64,000 bases of DNA, taken from NCBI GenBank assembly GCA_030424865.1, contig JAUHVR010000001.1, positions 372,001 to 436,000 of the forward strand. Direction: 5' to 3'. Below the pieces are notes generated by a model that worked only from the letters and a program-made list of their open reading frames with translations, ran no database searches and was not told the DNA's origin. Made by a program: the position numbers and the translations under genes. Positions 44,809-54,661 of the stretch are shown in pieces (positions within the stretch are counted from its first letter, which is position 1; the number at the start of each line of letters is the position of its first letter). Source of the stretch: Alphaproteobacteria bacterium. GTDB taxonomy: Bacteria > Pseudomonadota > Alphaproteobacteria > Rhodobacterales > Rhodobacteraceae.

Positions 44809-44848
44809 GCTTGAGGATAAAGCAGACAGAGCGGGAGACGAGTCTCCG
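44749..44848 (+). promoter_or_regulatory. Promoter and structured leader of the HNH gene
   Basis: A plausible promoter has -35 TTGCCA (44749-44754), a 16-bp spacer and -10 TATAGT (44771-44776). The transcript would start near 44783 and carry about 65 nt of leader with two hairpins: GCGGGG-TT-CCCCGC (44790-44803) and GGAGAC-GA-GTCTCC (44834-44847). The second ends one base before the ATG and contains the only purine-rich ribosome binding site (GGGAGA), so it could limit translation. The rest of the gap 44599-44748 shows no gene. Confidence 0.55.
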
Positions 44849-45433
44849 ATGGACGGCACTTTCAGGACCACCTTCGTGCGCGAACCCGGCGCACTGAAGC
44901 AGCACCCGGCCTTGGTGCTGAATGCAGACTACAGGCCACTTTCCTATTATCCCCTGTCGCTTTGGCCCTGGCAGGATGCCGTCAAGGCAGCCTTCTTGGA
45001 TCGCGTTGATATCGTGGCCGAATACGACACCGAGGTGCACAGTCCCAGTATGACCCTCAGGATCCCCAGTGTGGTTGTCCTGAAAGACTATGTGAAACCT
45101 CAAAAGCGCGTGGCCTTCACGCGCTTTAATCTTTTTTTGAGGGACGAATTCTGCTGCCAGTACTGCGGTGCTCGGGGGGATCTGACCTTTGACCACGTGG
45201 TGCCCCGCGCCAGCGGAGGCATCACCAGCTGGGAAAACGTGGTGGCAGCCTGTTCGCCCTGCAATCTGAAAAAGGGGTCGAAGTCGTTGCGCCGGGCCGG
45301 GATGTCCCTGCGCAAGCCGCCCAGGCAGCCCGGGGCCGAAGAGTTGCGCAACATGGGCCGCAAGTTTCCCCCCAACCATCTGCACGAAAGCTGGATGGAC
45401 TTTCTGTATTGGGATGCCGAACTCGAGGCATAG
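44849..45433 (+). CDS. HNH endonuclease
   Basis: A 194-residue protein with a zinc-bound HNH nuclease domain: RDEFCCQYCGARGDLTFDHVV with the CxxC pair and catalytic His, ASGGITSWENVVAACSPCN with the Asn and second CxxC. The N-terminal ~80 residues (LKQHPALVLNADYRPLSYYPL) are typical of a chromosomal HNH family common in alphaproteobacteria. The start at 44849 (MDGTFRTTF) is chosen by similarity; longer in-frame ORFs run through the promoter. It is probably not part of a restriction system, as no methylase is near. Confidence 0.9.
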   Translation: MDGTFRTTFVREPGALKQHPALVLNADYRPLSYYPLSLWPWQDAVKAAFLDRVDIVAEYDTEVHSPSMTLRIPSVVVLKDYVKPQKRVAFTRFNLFLRDEFCCQYCGARGDLTFDHVVPRASGGITSWENVVAACSPCNLKKGSKSLRRAGMSLRKPPRQPGAEELRNMGRKFPPNHLHESWMDFLYWDAELEA

Positions 45434-45580
45434 GGGCACAGCGGGGCGATCGCCGGTTCTTGCCGAAAAAACAGTGCCGTCAAGAAATGTCATTTTCTTA
45501 ACGCTTTCTTAGTTTATCTTTTGATTTGACGCAGAAAGTTTCGTAAGTCGTTGTTCTGTATGGTTTTAACGGGGAAGCTT

Positions 45581-46804
45581 ATGACTACGCATACTTATGA
45601 CGGCACATTTCTGGCGTTTGATTCTTTCGGACAAGCGACATTTGTCACACCGACGACAATCGATTTGGTCGTTTTGGACGGGGTCACCAACTTCATCTAC
45701 GAAATCGAGCAGGTTGTGTCGCAGCCGCCGGTTTCGGTTGCGGCGGTCACTGTTCTGACCGAGTTCGTGAACGTCGTCGTGAACGGATTCACCTATACAC
45801 CGGATGATGTGGACCTGACCATCAACGTCGCAGAGGTGGCCTGGGGCACCGGCAACACGACGATCGTGATGACCATCGCCGACAATGCGCTGTTGGACAA
45901 TTTCCAGATCGACAACGACGCGATCTTTGTTCTGTCCGGCGATCCGCTGCCGCAATTTGCCACTGTGGCGGACTACAACGCCTTCCTTGCCTCCATCACG
46001 GGGGTTACCGCCGTGCTGGACGGGCCAGTCGGGCCCAACGTCAACATTCCCTTCGCCAACTTGCCCAACCATTCGAGCACCGAAGACGACACCTTCAGTG
46101 GCGGGGTCCTGGACGACACCTTTGTCTTCAGCCAGGGGGCGGATCTGTATGACGGCAACGACGGCAGCGATACGGTTGACTATACCGATGCGACAGGGCG
46201 GGTTCTGTCCGATCTGCAGATAAATCAGAGCGGCACAGGGTTTGCGTCGAAGTTTGCCGCGGGCGCGGGGCAGGGCGACACCTATGAAGAGATTGAAAAC
46301 GTGACGGGTGGCAGCTTTGCCGACAACCTGCGGGGCGATGGCAATGACAACGTGCTCGAAGGCGGTGGCGTGTCCGACCGGTTGTATGGACGGGGTGGGA
46401 ATGACACCCTGAACGGTGGGGCGGGCGTGGACGCGCTCTATGGCAACCTGGGTGTGGACGAGATGACAGGCGGTCCCGGAGCGTCGACCACGGACCGGTT
46501 CATCTATTTCAACATGATAGAAACCGGCGTCGGGGCGGGCAACCGCGATATCATCACGGACTTCCAGACCGGTATCGACCGGATCGAGATTCGCCGGTTC
46601 GATGCCGACACCACGCAGGGTGGGCGTCAGGGCTTCAACTTCATCGCGGACGCGGCGTTCTCGAACACGGCGGGCGAGTTGCGGTTCGAACAGACCGGCG
46701 GCAATACGATCGTGCAGGGCGACGTGAATGGCGACGGTCTGGCGGATTTCGAGATCGAGCTGACCGGGACCATGACGTTGGTCGAGGGCGATTTCCTGAT
46801 CTAA
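45581..46804 (+). CDS. RTX-type calcium-binding protein
   Basis: A 407-residue acidic protein with hemolysin-type calcium-binding nonapeptides: GDGNDNVLEGGGVSDRLYG, GRGGNDTLNGGAGVDALYG and following repeats (about residues 255-300), then FIYFNMIETGVGAGNRDIIT DF-type C-terminal beta domain ending EGDFLI, the usual type I secretion signal region. No N-terminal signal peptide. The first ~170 residues are a unique beta-rich part. GGGGAAG precedes the ATG at 45581. It should be secreted by a type I exporter, which is not in the window. A bidirectional terminator follows. Confidence 0.85.
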   Translation: MTTHTYDGTFLAFDSFGQATFVTPTTIDLVVLDGVTNFIYEIEQVVSQPPVSVAAVTVLTEFVNVVVNGFTYTPDDVDLTINVAEVAWGTGNTTIVMTIADNALLDNFQIDNDAIFVLSGDPLPQFATVADYNAFLASITGVTAVLDGPVGPNVNIPFANLPNHSSTEDDTFSGGVLDDTFVFSQGADLYDGNDGSDTVDYTDATGRVLSDLQINQSGTGFASKFAAGAGQGDTYEEIENVTGGSFADNLRGDGNDNVLEGGGVSDRLYGRGGNDTLNGGAGVDALYGNLGVDEMTGGPGASTTDRFIYFNMIETGVGAGNRDIITDFQTGIDRIEIRRFDADTTQGGRQGFNFIADAAFSNTAGELRFEQTGGNTIVQGDVNGDGLADFEIELTGTMTLVEGDFLI

Positions 46805-46831
46805 CCCGAGGACCCGTCTGAAAAACCAAAA

Positions 46832-46859
46832 AAAAAGCCGCCCCGTTGGGCGGCTTTTT
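46832..46859. terminator. Bidirectional rho-independent terminator
   Basis: A 12-bp perfect stem AAAAAGCCGCCC / GGGCGGCTTTTT with loop CGTT. It ends the RTX gene on the + strand (27 bp after its stop) and the bactofilin gene on the - strand (21 bp after its stop). Confidence 0.95.
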
Positions 46860-46880
46860 CAATGCTTGACCAAGGGGGTA

Positions 46881-47375
46881 TCAACCCTCTTGGTCGGCCT
46901 TTGCAGCGGCAATCGGGCGCTTGTTCGCGGCCTTCGAATTCAGCGGATCGTCCTGACGCTGAACCGAGCCTTCGAAGTGCGCGCCGCTTTCGATCGCGAT
47001 AGTCTTGTGGATGATATCACCCTCGACCCGTGCGGTCGCGGTCAGGCGGACCTTCAGACCGCGGACACGACCCACGATGCGGCCGTTCACAACCACGTCG
47101 TCGGCAGTCACTTCGCCCTTGATGGTGGCGCTTTCGCCGATGGTCAGCAGGTGCGCACGGATGTCACCTTCGACGGTGCCTTCGACCTGGATGTCGCCGG
47201 TGGTCTTCAGGTTGCCGGTGATGTGCAGGTCACTCGACAGGACCGACGCCGGGGGTTTGGCCTTGGGCGCGGTTGGCTTGAATTCGGTGTTGCGCGCAAC
47301 GGGGGCCGGATCCTGCGCCGCGGGTTTCACGTCGTCGTTCGGTCCGGGCTCGTTGATCTTGCTCTTAGAAAACAT
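46881..47375 (-). CDS. Bactofilin
   Basis: A 164-residue polymer-forming cytoskeletal protein. The bactofilin beta-helix spans about 45-135, with regular short strands (SSDLHITGNLKTTGDIQVEGTV, GDIRAHLLTIGESATIKGEV, DDVVVNGRIVGRV, ARVEGDIIHKTIAIESGAHF). The flanking termini are disordered. It forms filaments independent of nucleotides and helps place cell-wall enzymes. It is encoded just after, and overlapping by 11 bp, the M23 endopeptidase, a pairing seen in other species where bactofilin controls an M23 enzyme (H. pylori CcmA/Csd1). Confidence 0.95.
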   Translation of the reverse strand: MFSKSKINEPGPNDDVKPAAQDPAPVARNTEFKPTAPKAKPPASVLSSDLHITGNLKTTGDIQVEGTVEGDIRAHLLTIGESATIKGEVTADDVVVNGRIVGRVRGLKVRLTATARVEGDIIHKTIAIESGAHFEGSVQRQDDPLNSKAANKRPIAAAKADQEG

Positions 47376-48696
47376 CTTGTGCTGCCTTGATATAAATCAT
47401 GGGGTTGACGGGCTTACCGCCGACTCTCACCTCGTAATGTAGATGTGTGCCGGTCGAACGTCCAGAGTTCCCCATATCACCGATGCGATCCCCGCGCGAG
47501 ACTTTTTGGCCAACCTTTACGCGGATTTTCGCCAAATGCGCGTAGCGGGTTTCGATGCCGAATTCGTGCTGGATCTTGATCAGCCGCCCATAGCCCGAGG
47601 CCCAGTCGGCCTCGGTCACGACACCATCTGCCGTGGCATAGATGGGGGTGCCGTGTTTGGCCGCGAAATCGGTGCCGTTGTGCATGCGTCCCCAACGGAT
47701 GCCAAAGCCGCTGGTAAAGCGGAAAGGATCCTTGAGAGGCTGCGCAAAGGGCGCTTTCTGAGCGGCGATGCGGTAGATGTTCAGCCGGTCCATCTGGTTC
47801 AGGATGCTGTTGGCGCGCTTGGTGTCTTCCGACGGCTCCTGACCGCGGGTCGAGAAGGTCAGGGGCATCAGGGGGCCACCCTGGCCCGAATAGCCTTTGC
47901 GCACCTGATTGATGATCCGGTCGGGGTCCATTCCCGCGGCTTCGAACATCTTGTCCAGCGGTTTCACCGAAACCGTCATCGCCTCTTCAAGCTGACGGAA
48001 GATGCGGTCATTCTGTTCTTCGACCAGTCGCAGCTCCATCGTCATCTGGTCTGCATATTCCAGCGCGGCCTGCGCATCGGCGACGACCTGATCACGTTCC
48101 TCGGCGGTTTGGGCCAGGGCGGCGGCCAGGAAGTCCATGGCGCTGTCGCTGTCCTCGCGACCGCCGGCGGTGATGGTGTCTCCGGCATCCAGCTGCGCTT
48201 GCAGGGCGGCCAGTTCCTCTCGTGCAACCTCGCGCGCCTTCATGGCGTCGCGCAGCGTGGTCTGGATGACCTCGATGCCGGTTTCCAACTCGCGACGACG
48301 GGTTTCGGACTCCAGAAGTTCGCTCTGCATGATCGAAATCTGCTCGAGCGCGGTGTTGAAGCGCTGATGCGCGGCGACGGCCTCTTGGGCGCGGGCGTCG
48401 CGTTCGTCCGACAGCGCATTCAGGCGCATCTGATAGGTGCGTTGATCCCGCTTGGCCTGTTCCCGGAAATTGCCCGAACCGATGCTGTCCATCAACAGGA
48501 TGGCGGTGGCGATGATCGCCCATGCGACCACAGCGGCACTGCCCACAAAGGCAATGGCCTGCGTTTCCGAGCGCAGCCGGATGAAGCGTGTGTCCGTGTC
48601 GGATCTCAGGAACAGTCGACGTTCAGGAAAAAAGCGCTCCATGAGCGCATGCATCTTAATCGCGAACCGCGTTCTTACCTTGACCGTCTTCGTCAT
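47365..48696 (-). CDS. M23-family peptidoglycan DD-metalloendopeptidase
   Basis: A 443-residue bitopic protein. An N-terminal cytoplasmic stretch is followed by one membrane helix (AVVAWAIIATAILLM), a long periplasmic coiled coil (about 80-235) and a C-terminal LytM/M23 domain. Its zinc motifs are MHNGTDFAAKHGTPIYATADG and STGTHLHYEV (HxH). It cleaves peptide cross-links in peptidoglycan. The ATG at 48696 is chosen for spacing to GGGA; ATG at an internal codon 15 is possible. Overlaps bactofilin by 11 bp, so filament and enzyme are coupled. Confidence 0.93.
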   Translation of the reverse strand: MTKTVKVRTRFAIKMHALMERFFPERRLFLRSDTDTRFIRLRSETQAIAFVGSAAVVAWAIIATAILLMDSIGSGNFREQAKRDQRTYQMRLNALSDERDARAQEAVAAHQRFNTALEQISIMQSELLESETRRRELETGIEVIQTTLRDAMKAREVAREELAALQAQLDAGDTITAGGREDSDSAMDFLAAALAQTAEERDQVVADAQAALEYADQMTMELRLVEEQNDRIFRQLEEAMTVSVKPLDKMFEAAGMDPDRIINQVRKGYSGQGGPLMPLTFSTRGQEPSEDTKRANSILNQMDRLNIYRIAAQKAPFAQPLKDPFRFTSGFGIRWGRMHNGTDFAAKHGTPIYATADGVVTEADWASGYGRLIKIQHEFGIETRYAHLAKIRVKVGQKVSRGDRIGDMGNSGRSTGTHLHYEVRVGGKPVNPMIYIKAAQDVF

Positions 48697-48853
48697 ATTC
48701 CCGTCCCAATGCGATGCTCCGTTCCCCAACCGGGCACCTTGGGACCGTGAATAATTTCGCGGTAACGATTTCGCAAGAAATTTGCGCAATGGGCGCAACG
48801 ATCCGCGCGGATTGTCTTCGATTCGGCAAAAATCCGCCGAGGTCAATGGATTG

Positions 48854-49669
48854 TCAGTTCTTTCCCTGATCTGTCAGAGGCCAGTAGAAATCCGGCGGCA
48901 ATCCGGCCTCGGCGCGTTTTTCCTCGTTGAACGGGGGTTTTAGTGACCCTTTGAAATATTTTTTGACCAGCTCGTGGAAGACCGGCTTGGGGTCCGAGGC
49001 CTCGCGTCCGCACAGGTAGTTGAACCATTTCGACCCATAGGCGACGTGGCCGACCTCTTCGGCATAGATCACTTCCAGCGCCGCTACGGCCTTTGTGTCG
49101 CCCGCCTTGCGGAAGATCTCGATCATGCCTGGCGTCACGTCCAGCCCACGGGCTTCCAGCACCATGGGCACCACGGCCAGGCGGCCCTGGAAGTCATCGA
49201 TGGTGTCTTCGGCCGCCCGCCACATTCCCGCATGGGCCGGCAGCGCGCCGTAAAAACTGCCATGATTTTCAAGGCAATCGCACATCAGGTTGAAGTGCTT
49301 GCTTTCCTCGTCCGCGGCCTTGACCCAATCGTCATAATACCCCAGCGGCATCTGGATGTGGGCAAAGCGCGGGATGATGTCTCAGTGCAGGTCGACCGCG
49401 TTCAGTTCGATATGCGCAACGGCGTGCAGCAGGGCGATCCGGCCGGTCGGACTGCCCGGTTTGCGCTTGGGCACATCGCGCGGATCCAGAAGTTCGGGTT
49501 TGTCCGGGCGCGAGGGGCGCAAGGGTGGTTCCACGCGCCCGATCTGCAGGGGCGTGCCAGCCTCTCGGCTGGCAAACCATTGAGCCGCGTATTCGCGGGA
49601 TTTGGCGGTCTTCTCCCGCCCGTCTGCGGTCGTCAAGACGTCCACCGCCATGTCACACAGGGTCATCAT
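48854..49669 (-). pseudogene. DUF455 ferritin-like protein broken by an in-frame TGA
   Basis: Two adjacent frames on the same strand and in register encode one DUF455 (ferritin-like) protein. The 5' part, 49669 to 49385, ends ALLHAVAHIELNAVDLH; then TGA (49382-49384) replaces what should be Trp; reading continues DIIPRFAHIQMPLGYYDDW to the end at 48854. The metal-binding helices lie on both sides: HAVAHIELNAVDLH upstream and EESKHFNLM, EEVGHVAYG downstream. A TGG to TGA single-base change explains it. It may be a recent nonsense mutation or a sequencing error. A restart at the ATG 49351 would give only the C-terminal 165 residues. Confidence 0.88.
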
Positions 49670-49682
49670 GGCGAGGCTTGTG

Positions 49683-50144
49683 TCAGAGTGCCTTGGCGGC
49701 GTCCAGCACCTCTTCGGCGTGTCCGGGAACTTTGACCTTGCGCCATTCGCGCACAATCGTACCCGCATCGTCGATCAGGAAGGTCGAGCGTTCGATTCCC
49801 ATGAACTTTTTCCCGTACATGGACTTTTCCTTCCAGACGCCGAAGTCTTCGCACAGGCTGCCGTTTTCGTCCGAGATCAACGGGACACCCAGATCGTGCT
49901 TGGCCACAAACTTGTCGTGCTTGGCCATCGAGTCCTTCGACACGCCGATCACCTTGACGCCGATCGCGTCGAACTCTGGCTTCAGACCGGTGAAAGCGAT
50001 GCTTTCCTTGGTGCAGCCCGACGTGTCGTCGCGGGGGTAGAAAAACAGAACATAGGCCTGTCCTTTCAGCGCTTCGGATGAAATTTCGCCCTCGCCGGTG
50101 GCGGGCAGGGCAAAGGCAGGGGCGGTTTCCAGCTTATCGGTCAC
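49683..50144 (-). CDS. bcp: Thiol peroxidase, BCP/PrxQ type
   Basis: A 153-residue peroxiredoxin that reduces hydroperoxides with thioredoxin-type donors. The peroxidatic Cys44 is in RDDTSGCTKESIAF; TSGCT replaces the more common TPGCT. A second Cys at about 97 (GSLCEDFGVW) could be the resolving cysteine. The start is GTG at 50144, with GGAG six bases upstream. It precedes the DUF455 gene on the same strand by 13 bp, so the two were probably cotranscribed. Confidence 0.94.
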   Translation of the reverse strand: MTDKLETAPAFALPATGEGEISSEALKGQAYVLFFYPRDDTSGCTKESIAFTGLKPEFDAIGVKVIGVSKDSMAKHDKFVAKHDLGVPLISDENGSLCEDFGVWKEKSMYGKKFMGIERSTFLIDDAGTIVREWRKVKVPGHAEEVLDAAKAL

Positions 50145-50211
50145 GTATGGCTCCGTCGGGGTTTCGATGTATTGCGTTTCATACTAACTAGCGTGCAGCA
50201 ACCAGAATGCG

Positions 50212-53200
50212 ATGGGACGCAAGGATTTGGTGACCCCGCACGAGCAGATCGACACGGCAAAGGTGCGCAGAACCCGCAGGCGGGTGTTCTGGGCATGCCT
50301 TCCGGTCATCCTGATCTCGACAGTTGTGATCGTCGTCGCGGTCGGAGTGATCGGTCGCCAGCTTTCGGCGCCTGACTGGATGAGGACCCGGATCGAGGCG
50401 CGGTTGGCCGTCATGATGCCCGAAACGCAGGTCAGTTTCGGCGAGCTGGCCCTGAACATCCAGCGCAACGGTCTTGCGCGGCTGGTGTTGCGCGATGTGG
50501 ATATCGCCACGCGCACCGGTGCGCCGATTGCGGCGTTTTCGGATGTGCAAATCGGCGTCCGACCCTGGTCTGTGCTGACGGGCACGCCAAAACTGCAGTC
50601 GGTCACATTGTCAGGGGCCTTTGTGACCGTGCGCCGCGACAAGACGGGGCGCATTGCCCTGTCGCTGGGAAATGCACCTGCGCCCGAGGGGGCCTTTCCG
50701 GATTTGCCGACGCTGGTGCGCCGCTTTGATGCCGCCTTGCAAAGCCCGCATCTGGCCAACCTGACCACGGTCAGCGCGGATGCTTTGACATTGCGCTACG
50801 AGGATGCGCGGGCGCGCCGCGCCTGGACCGTCGACGGCGGACGCGCCGACCTTGTGCGCGACTTCGGCACCGTCACCATTCGCGGAGATTTCGCAGTGCT
50901 GGGCGGAGGGGATTCCGCCGCCGCCGTCTCGGTCAGCGTCGAAAGCGACGAGGGCGAAAGCAGCCTGAAACTGGGCGTGTCGATGACCGATATGCCGTCC
51001 GAGGACATCTCGTCCCAAGGACCGGCGCTGGCCTGGCTCAGGGCGCTGCGCGCGCCGATCTCGGGCGCGTTGCGCGCCGAGATGTTCGAAGATGGCAGCC
51101 TTGGTCCGCTGAATGCGACATTGCAGATCGGGCAGGGCGTGCTGCAGCCCAACGACGAAACCCGGCCCGTGCCCTTTACCCACGCCCGCACCTACTTCAC
51201 CTACCAGCCGAAAAAGGCAGCGCTGATCTTTGACGAGATTTCGGTCGCCAGCGGCTGGGGGGATGTTCAGGCCGAGGGCCGCGCAACGCTGAAGGACATG
51301 CAGAACGGCTGGCCTGCCAGAATGCTGGGGCAGTTCACCCTGCGCAATGTGCACACCAATCCCGATGGCTTCTTCGACCAGTCGCTGACGCTGGCGCGGG
51401 CGGATGTGGACTTTATGCTCGACCTCGACCCGTTTCGGTTTCGCCTGGGGCAGCTTTTCTTCGATGATCCCAAAGTGCCCTTGCGGGCCAAGGGAGAGGT
51501 GGTCGCCGAGCCCGAAGGCTGGCGCGCCAGCGCTGACCTGTCCCTGGATGGGCTGACGGTCGAGACATTGGAAAGCTTGTGGCCCAGTCATCTGAAACCG
51601 GTCACACGCCGCTGGGTCGTCAACAATTTGCTGGACGGCGTGATGACCGAAGGCCGCCTGGCCATGCGCGCAGCACCCGGTCAAGCGCCCTCGGTCCTGG
51701 TTGACGCGGATTTTGCCGAGACATCCCTGCGTTTTCTGAACCGCATGCCGCCGGTCGAAGAGGCGCGGGGCAAATTCACGTTCCGCGACAATCGAATGGT
51801 CGTCTGGCTGGCCGACGGGATCGTGCAGGCGCCGCTGGGGGGCGCGGTGGATATCGGCGGCTCGGTGTTCGAGGTGCCGGACGTCCGCGTGCCCAACGCG
51901 CCGCTGTCGATCCTTGTAAAGGCGCAGGGGTCCGTCACGGGCGGATTGTCGGTGCTGGATCTTCCGCCGCTCAGGGTCATGCAGCGCGCCGGGCAGCCGG
52001 TTGATCTGGCCGAAGGCTGCGTCTCGGCCGAGGCCCGGCTGGATTTTGCGCTGGTTCAGGACCTCAAGCCGTCGGACGTGCGCTTTCGGGCCGAGGCCAC
52101 CCTTGAAGACGTGGCAACGGAAAAGTTGATCCGGGATCGGTCGCTTGCGGCCAGGACGCTGGTTCTGACGGCGGACAACACGGGGATCCAGATCGAGGGG
52201 CAGGCATCCATTGACGGCGTTCCGGCAGATGGCACTTGGCGACAGCCGCTTGGGCCCGAAGGCGAAAACGGAAGTGTTTTCGCAGGGCATCTTCAGCTGT
52301 CCCAGGCCGCAGCCGACACGTTCGGGATTGCGCTGCCGGAAAATGCGCTGAACGGCCAGACCGACGCGGAACTTGAGGTCTTGATCAAGCGTGGCCTGCC
52401 GCCGGAGTTCAGACTGACGTCTGACCTGTCCGGTCTGGGGGCGCAGTTGACACCGCTGGGCTGGAGGATTTCGCAGGATGCGACCGGATCGCTGGAAGTG
52501 ACGGGCAAGCTGAGTGACCCCGCGCAGATCGACCGGCTGGCAATCAAGGCAGGCAAACTGGCCGCCGAGGGCTCTGTGACGCTGACCGACTCGGGCGGGC
52601 TGGACCGCTTGTCCTTTGGCTCGGTGCGCATGGCGGACTGGTTGAACGCCCCGGTGACCCTGGTCGGACGCGGCGCGGGAAAGGCCCCCGCGATCGAGAT
52701 CAACGGCGGCACCTTGGACATGCGCAAGATCCCCGCCGATGACGGCGGTGGCGGCAAGCAGGGCTCTGAGACGCCGGTTTCGCTGGCGCTGGAAACATTG
52801 CAGATTTCCGAAGGCCTGCGTCTGACGGGATTTCGGGGGGCCTTTGACACCGGGGCGGGCTTTACCGGGGACTTTACCGCGCGGGTGAACGGCGAGGCAC
52901 CGATCAGCGGATCGGCAATTGCACAGAACGGTCGCACGTCTTTCCGCATCAGATCGGATGATGCCGGCCGCGTGATGAAAGCGGCGGGCCTGATCAAGAC
53001 TGCTGTGTCCGGAGACATGGACCTGACGCTGACACCGACCGCGGACGAGGGCGTCTATGACGGCACGCTCAAGATCCGGAACATCAGCATGCAGGACGCC
53101 CCGGCCATTGCCGGGGTGCTTGACGCGATCTCGATTGTCGGGCTGATCGATGAACTGGAAACCGCCGGGATCTTCTTTGCAAATGTCGAAGCAGAGTTCC

Positions 53201-53508
53201 GACTGACGCCGGACAGCGTGATCCTGACCCGGTCCAGCGCGACCGGGCCCAGCATGGGGCTGGCGCTTGATGGTTATTATGACCTGGCCAGCGGGCAGAT
53301 GGACATGCAGGGCACCCTGTCGCCGCTGTTCATGCTGAACGGCATCGGCAGCATCCTGACACGCAAGGGTGAGGGCCTGATCGGCTTTGGCTTCACCCTG
53401 GCCGGAACCGCAGACGATCCCGACGTCAACGTGAACCCGTTCTCGGTTTTGACACCGGGCATGTTTCGTGAAATCTTCCGCCGCCCGGCGCCCAAGCTTT
53501 CGCAATAG
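50212..53508 (+). CDS. AsmA/YhdP-like DUF3971 envelope protein
   Basis: A 1098-residue protein with one N-terminal membrane helix ([24 protein letters not shown], about 25-48) and a very long periplasmic part built of repeated beta strands. It has the DUF3971 central region (about 300-640) and an AsmA-like C-terminal region with [19 protein letters not shown] at the end, as in YhdP. Such proteins form hydrophobic-groove bridges thought to carry phospholipids to the outer membrane. A full-length antisense ORF exists but is a composition artefact. Followed by queA after 7 bp. Confidence 0.9.
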   Translation: MGRKDLVTPHEQIDTAKVRRTRRRVFWACLPVILISTVVIVVAVGVIGRQLSAPDWMRTRIEARLAVMMPETQVSFGELALNIQRNGLARLVLRDVDIATRTGAPIAAFSDVQIGVRPWSVLTGTPKLQSVTLSGAFVTVRRDKTGRIALSLGNAPAPEGAFPDLPTLVRRFDAALQSPHLANLTTVSADALTLRYEDARARRAWTVDGGRADLVRDFGTVTIRGDFAVLGGGDSAAAVSVSVESDEGESSLKLGVSMTDMPSEDISSQGPALAWLRALRAPISGALRAEMFEDGSLGPLNATLQIGQGVLQPNDETRPVPFTHARTYFTYQPKKAALIFDEISVASGWGDVQAEGRATLKDMQNGWPARMLGQFTLRNVHTNPDGFFDQSLTLARADVDFMLDLDPFRFRLGQLFFDDPKVPLRAKGEVVAEPEGWRASADLSLDGLTVETLESLWPSHLKPVTRRWVVNNLLDGVMTEGRLAMRAAPGQAPSVLVDADFAETSLRFLNRMPPVEEARGKFTFRDNRMVVWLADGIVQAPLGGAVDIGGSVFEVPDVRVPNAPLSILVKAQGSVTGGLSVLDLPPLRVMQRAGQPVDLAEGCVSAEARLDFALVQDLKPSDVRFRAEATLEDVATEKLIRDRSLAARTLVLTADNTGIQIEGQASIDGVPADGTWRQPLGPEGENGSVFAGHLQLSQAAADTFGIALPENALNGQTDAELEVLIKRGLPPEFRLTSDLSGLGAQLTPLGWRISQDATGSLEVTGKLSDPAQIDRLAIKAGKLAAEGSVTLTDSGGLDRLSFGSVRMADWLNAPVTLVGRGAGKAPAIEINGGTLDMRKIPADDGGGGKQGSETPVSLALETLQISEGLRLTGFRGAFDTGAGFTGDFTARVNGEAPISGSAIAQNGRTSFRIRSDDAGRVMKAAGLIKTAVSGDMDLTLTPTADEGVYDGTLKIRNISMQDAPAIAGVLDAISIVGLIDELETAGIFFANVEAEFRLTPDSVILTRSSATGPSMGLALDGYYDLASGQMDMQGTLSPLFMLNGIGSILTRKGEGLIGFGFTLAGTADDPDVNVNPFSVLTPGMFREIFRRPAPKLSQ

Positions 53509-53515
53509 GACCTTC

Positions 53516-54562
53516 ATGCAACTCAGCGACTTTGATTTCGATCTGCCCGAACGGCTGATCGCCACCCGCCCCGCGCGGCCGCGATCCTCGGCCCGGCTAC
53601 TGGTGGGCGAGGGGGACAGCATTACCGACGCACAGGTCACCGACCTGACACGTTGGCTGCGGCCCGGCGACCGGCTGGTGCTGAACGACACCCGGGTCAT
53701 CCCCGCGCGTCTGCGCGGCACGCGTCGTCGCGAAACCGGGCAGGGCGAAAGCATCGCCTCGATCGAAGTCACCCTTGCGACCCCGCGCATGGACGGCACG
53801 TGGAACGCCTTGGTGAAACCCCTGCGCAAACTGCAGGACGGCGAGGTGATCCGCTTTGACGGCGGCTTGCAGGCCGAGTGCTTGGGCCGCGAAGACGGGC
53901 AGGCCGTGTTGCGTTTCAACCTGGAAGGTGACGCTTTTGACGCCGCCCTGGCCGAGTCCGGTCAGATCCCGTTGCCGCCTTACATTGCCGCAAAGCGCGA
54001 GGCCGACGCGCAAGACCGCGACGATTATCAGACAATCTGGGCGCGCAACTCGGGCGCCGTGGCCGCGCCGACGGCATCGTTGCATTTCGATGAGGCCCTG
54101 ATGACGGCTCTGCGCAATCACGGCGTCGAGATCAGCTTTGTCACGCTGCACGTCGGGGCGGGCACCTTCCTGCCGGTCAAGGTCGAGGATGTGACCACCC
54201 ACAAGATGCACGCCGAATGGGGCGCTGTGACGGCCGAGGCCGCCGCCGAGATGAACGCGACCAAATCCGCCGGGGGCCGCGTGATCCCGGTGGGCACCAC
54301 GGCCCTGCGGCTGATCGAAAGCGCGGCAACCGAGACGGGCATGCAGGCCTGGCAGGGCGAGACGGACATCTTCATCTACCCCGGCTATCGTTTCAAGATC
54401 ACCGACGGGCTGATGACCAACTTTCACCTGCCCAAGTCGACGCTGCTGATGCTGGTCTCGGCCTTGATGGGGCAGGACTGCATCCGTGCGATCTATGACC
54501 ATGCCGTGACGCAAGAGTATCGGTTCTTTTCCTACGGTGACGCCTCTTTGCTGCTGCCCTGA
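53516..54562 (+). CDS. queA: S-adenosylmethionine:tRNA ribosyltransferase-isomerase
   Basis: A 348-residue enzyme of queuosine synthesis which transfers and isomerises the ribosyl group of SAM to preQ1 in tRNA. Conserved parts are [66 protein letters not shown] and [19 protein letters not shown]. The ATG at 53516 follows the AsmA-like gene by 7 bp. No other queuosine gene (such as tgt) is visible downstream in this window. Confidence 0.97.
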   Translation: MQLSDFDFDLPERLIATRPARPRSSARLLVGEGDSITDAQVTDLTRWLRPGDRLVLNDTRVIPARLRGTRRRETGQGESIASIEVTLATPRMDGTWNALVKPLRKLQDGEVIRFDGGLQAECLGREDGQAVLRFNLEGDAFDAALAESGQIPLPPYIAAKREADAQDRDDYQTIWARNSGAVAAPTASLHFDEALMTALRNHGVEISFVTLHVGAGTFLPVKVEDVTTHKMHAEWGAVTAEAAAEMNATKSAGGRVIPVGTTALRLIESAATETGMQAWQGETDIFIYPGYRFKITDGLMTNFHLPKSTLLMLVSALMGQDCIRAIYDHAVTQEYRFFSYGDASLLLP

Positions 54563-54661
54563 GGCGACATCACGTCGCAAATGGGCATGTCCGCCTCGCG
54601 CGTGCTATGACATCAGGGAAGAGTCGCAACCACACGTGCCATAACGCAAAAGGACCCGCCG

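Noticed and set aside
43338-45433. Caspase plus HNH nuclease as a defence system
   Set aside because: The HNH protein looks like a core roseobacter gene, there is no sensor or effector partner, and the caspase has a signal peptide, so it acts outside the cytosol.
49382-49384. TGA in the DUF455 gene as a selenocysteine codon
   Set aside because: Context expects Trp, not Cys, and no hairpin of SECIS type is evident after the codon; SelO elsewhere in the window is itself a Cys form.
50611-53919. A 1102-residue open frame antisense to the AsmA-like gene
   Set aside because: It mirrors the sense gene codon by codon, has no recognisable domain, and is explained by high GC at third positions; several similar long antisense frames occur in this window.
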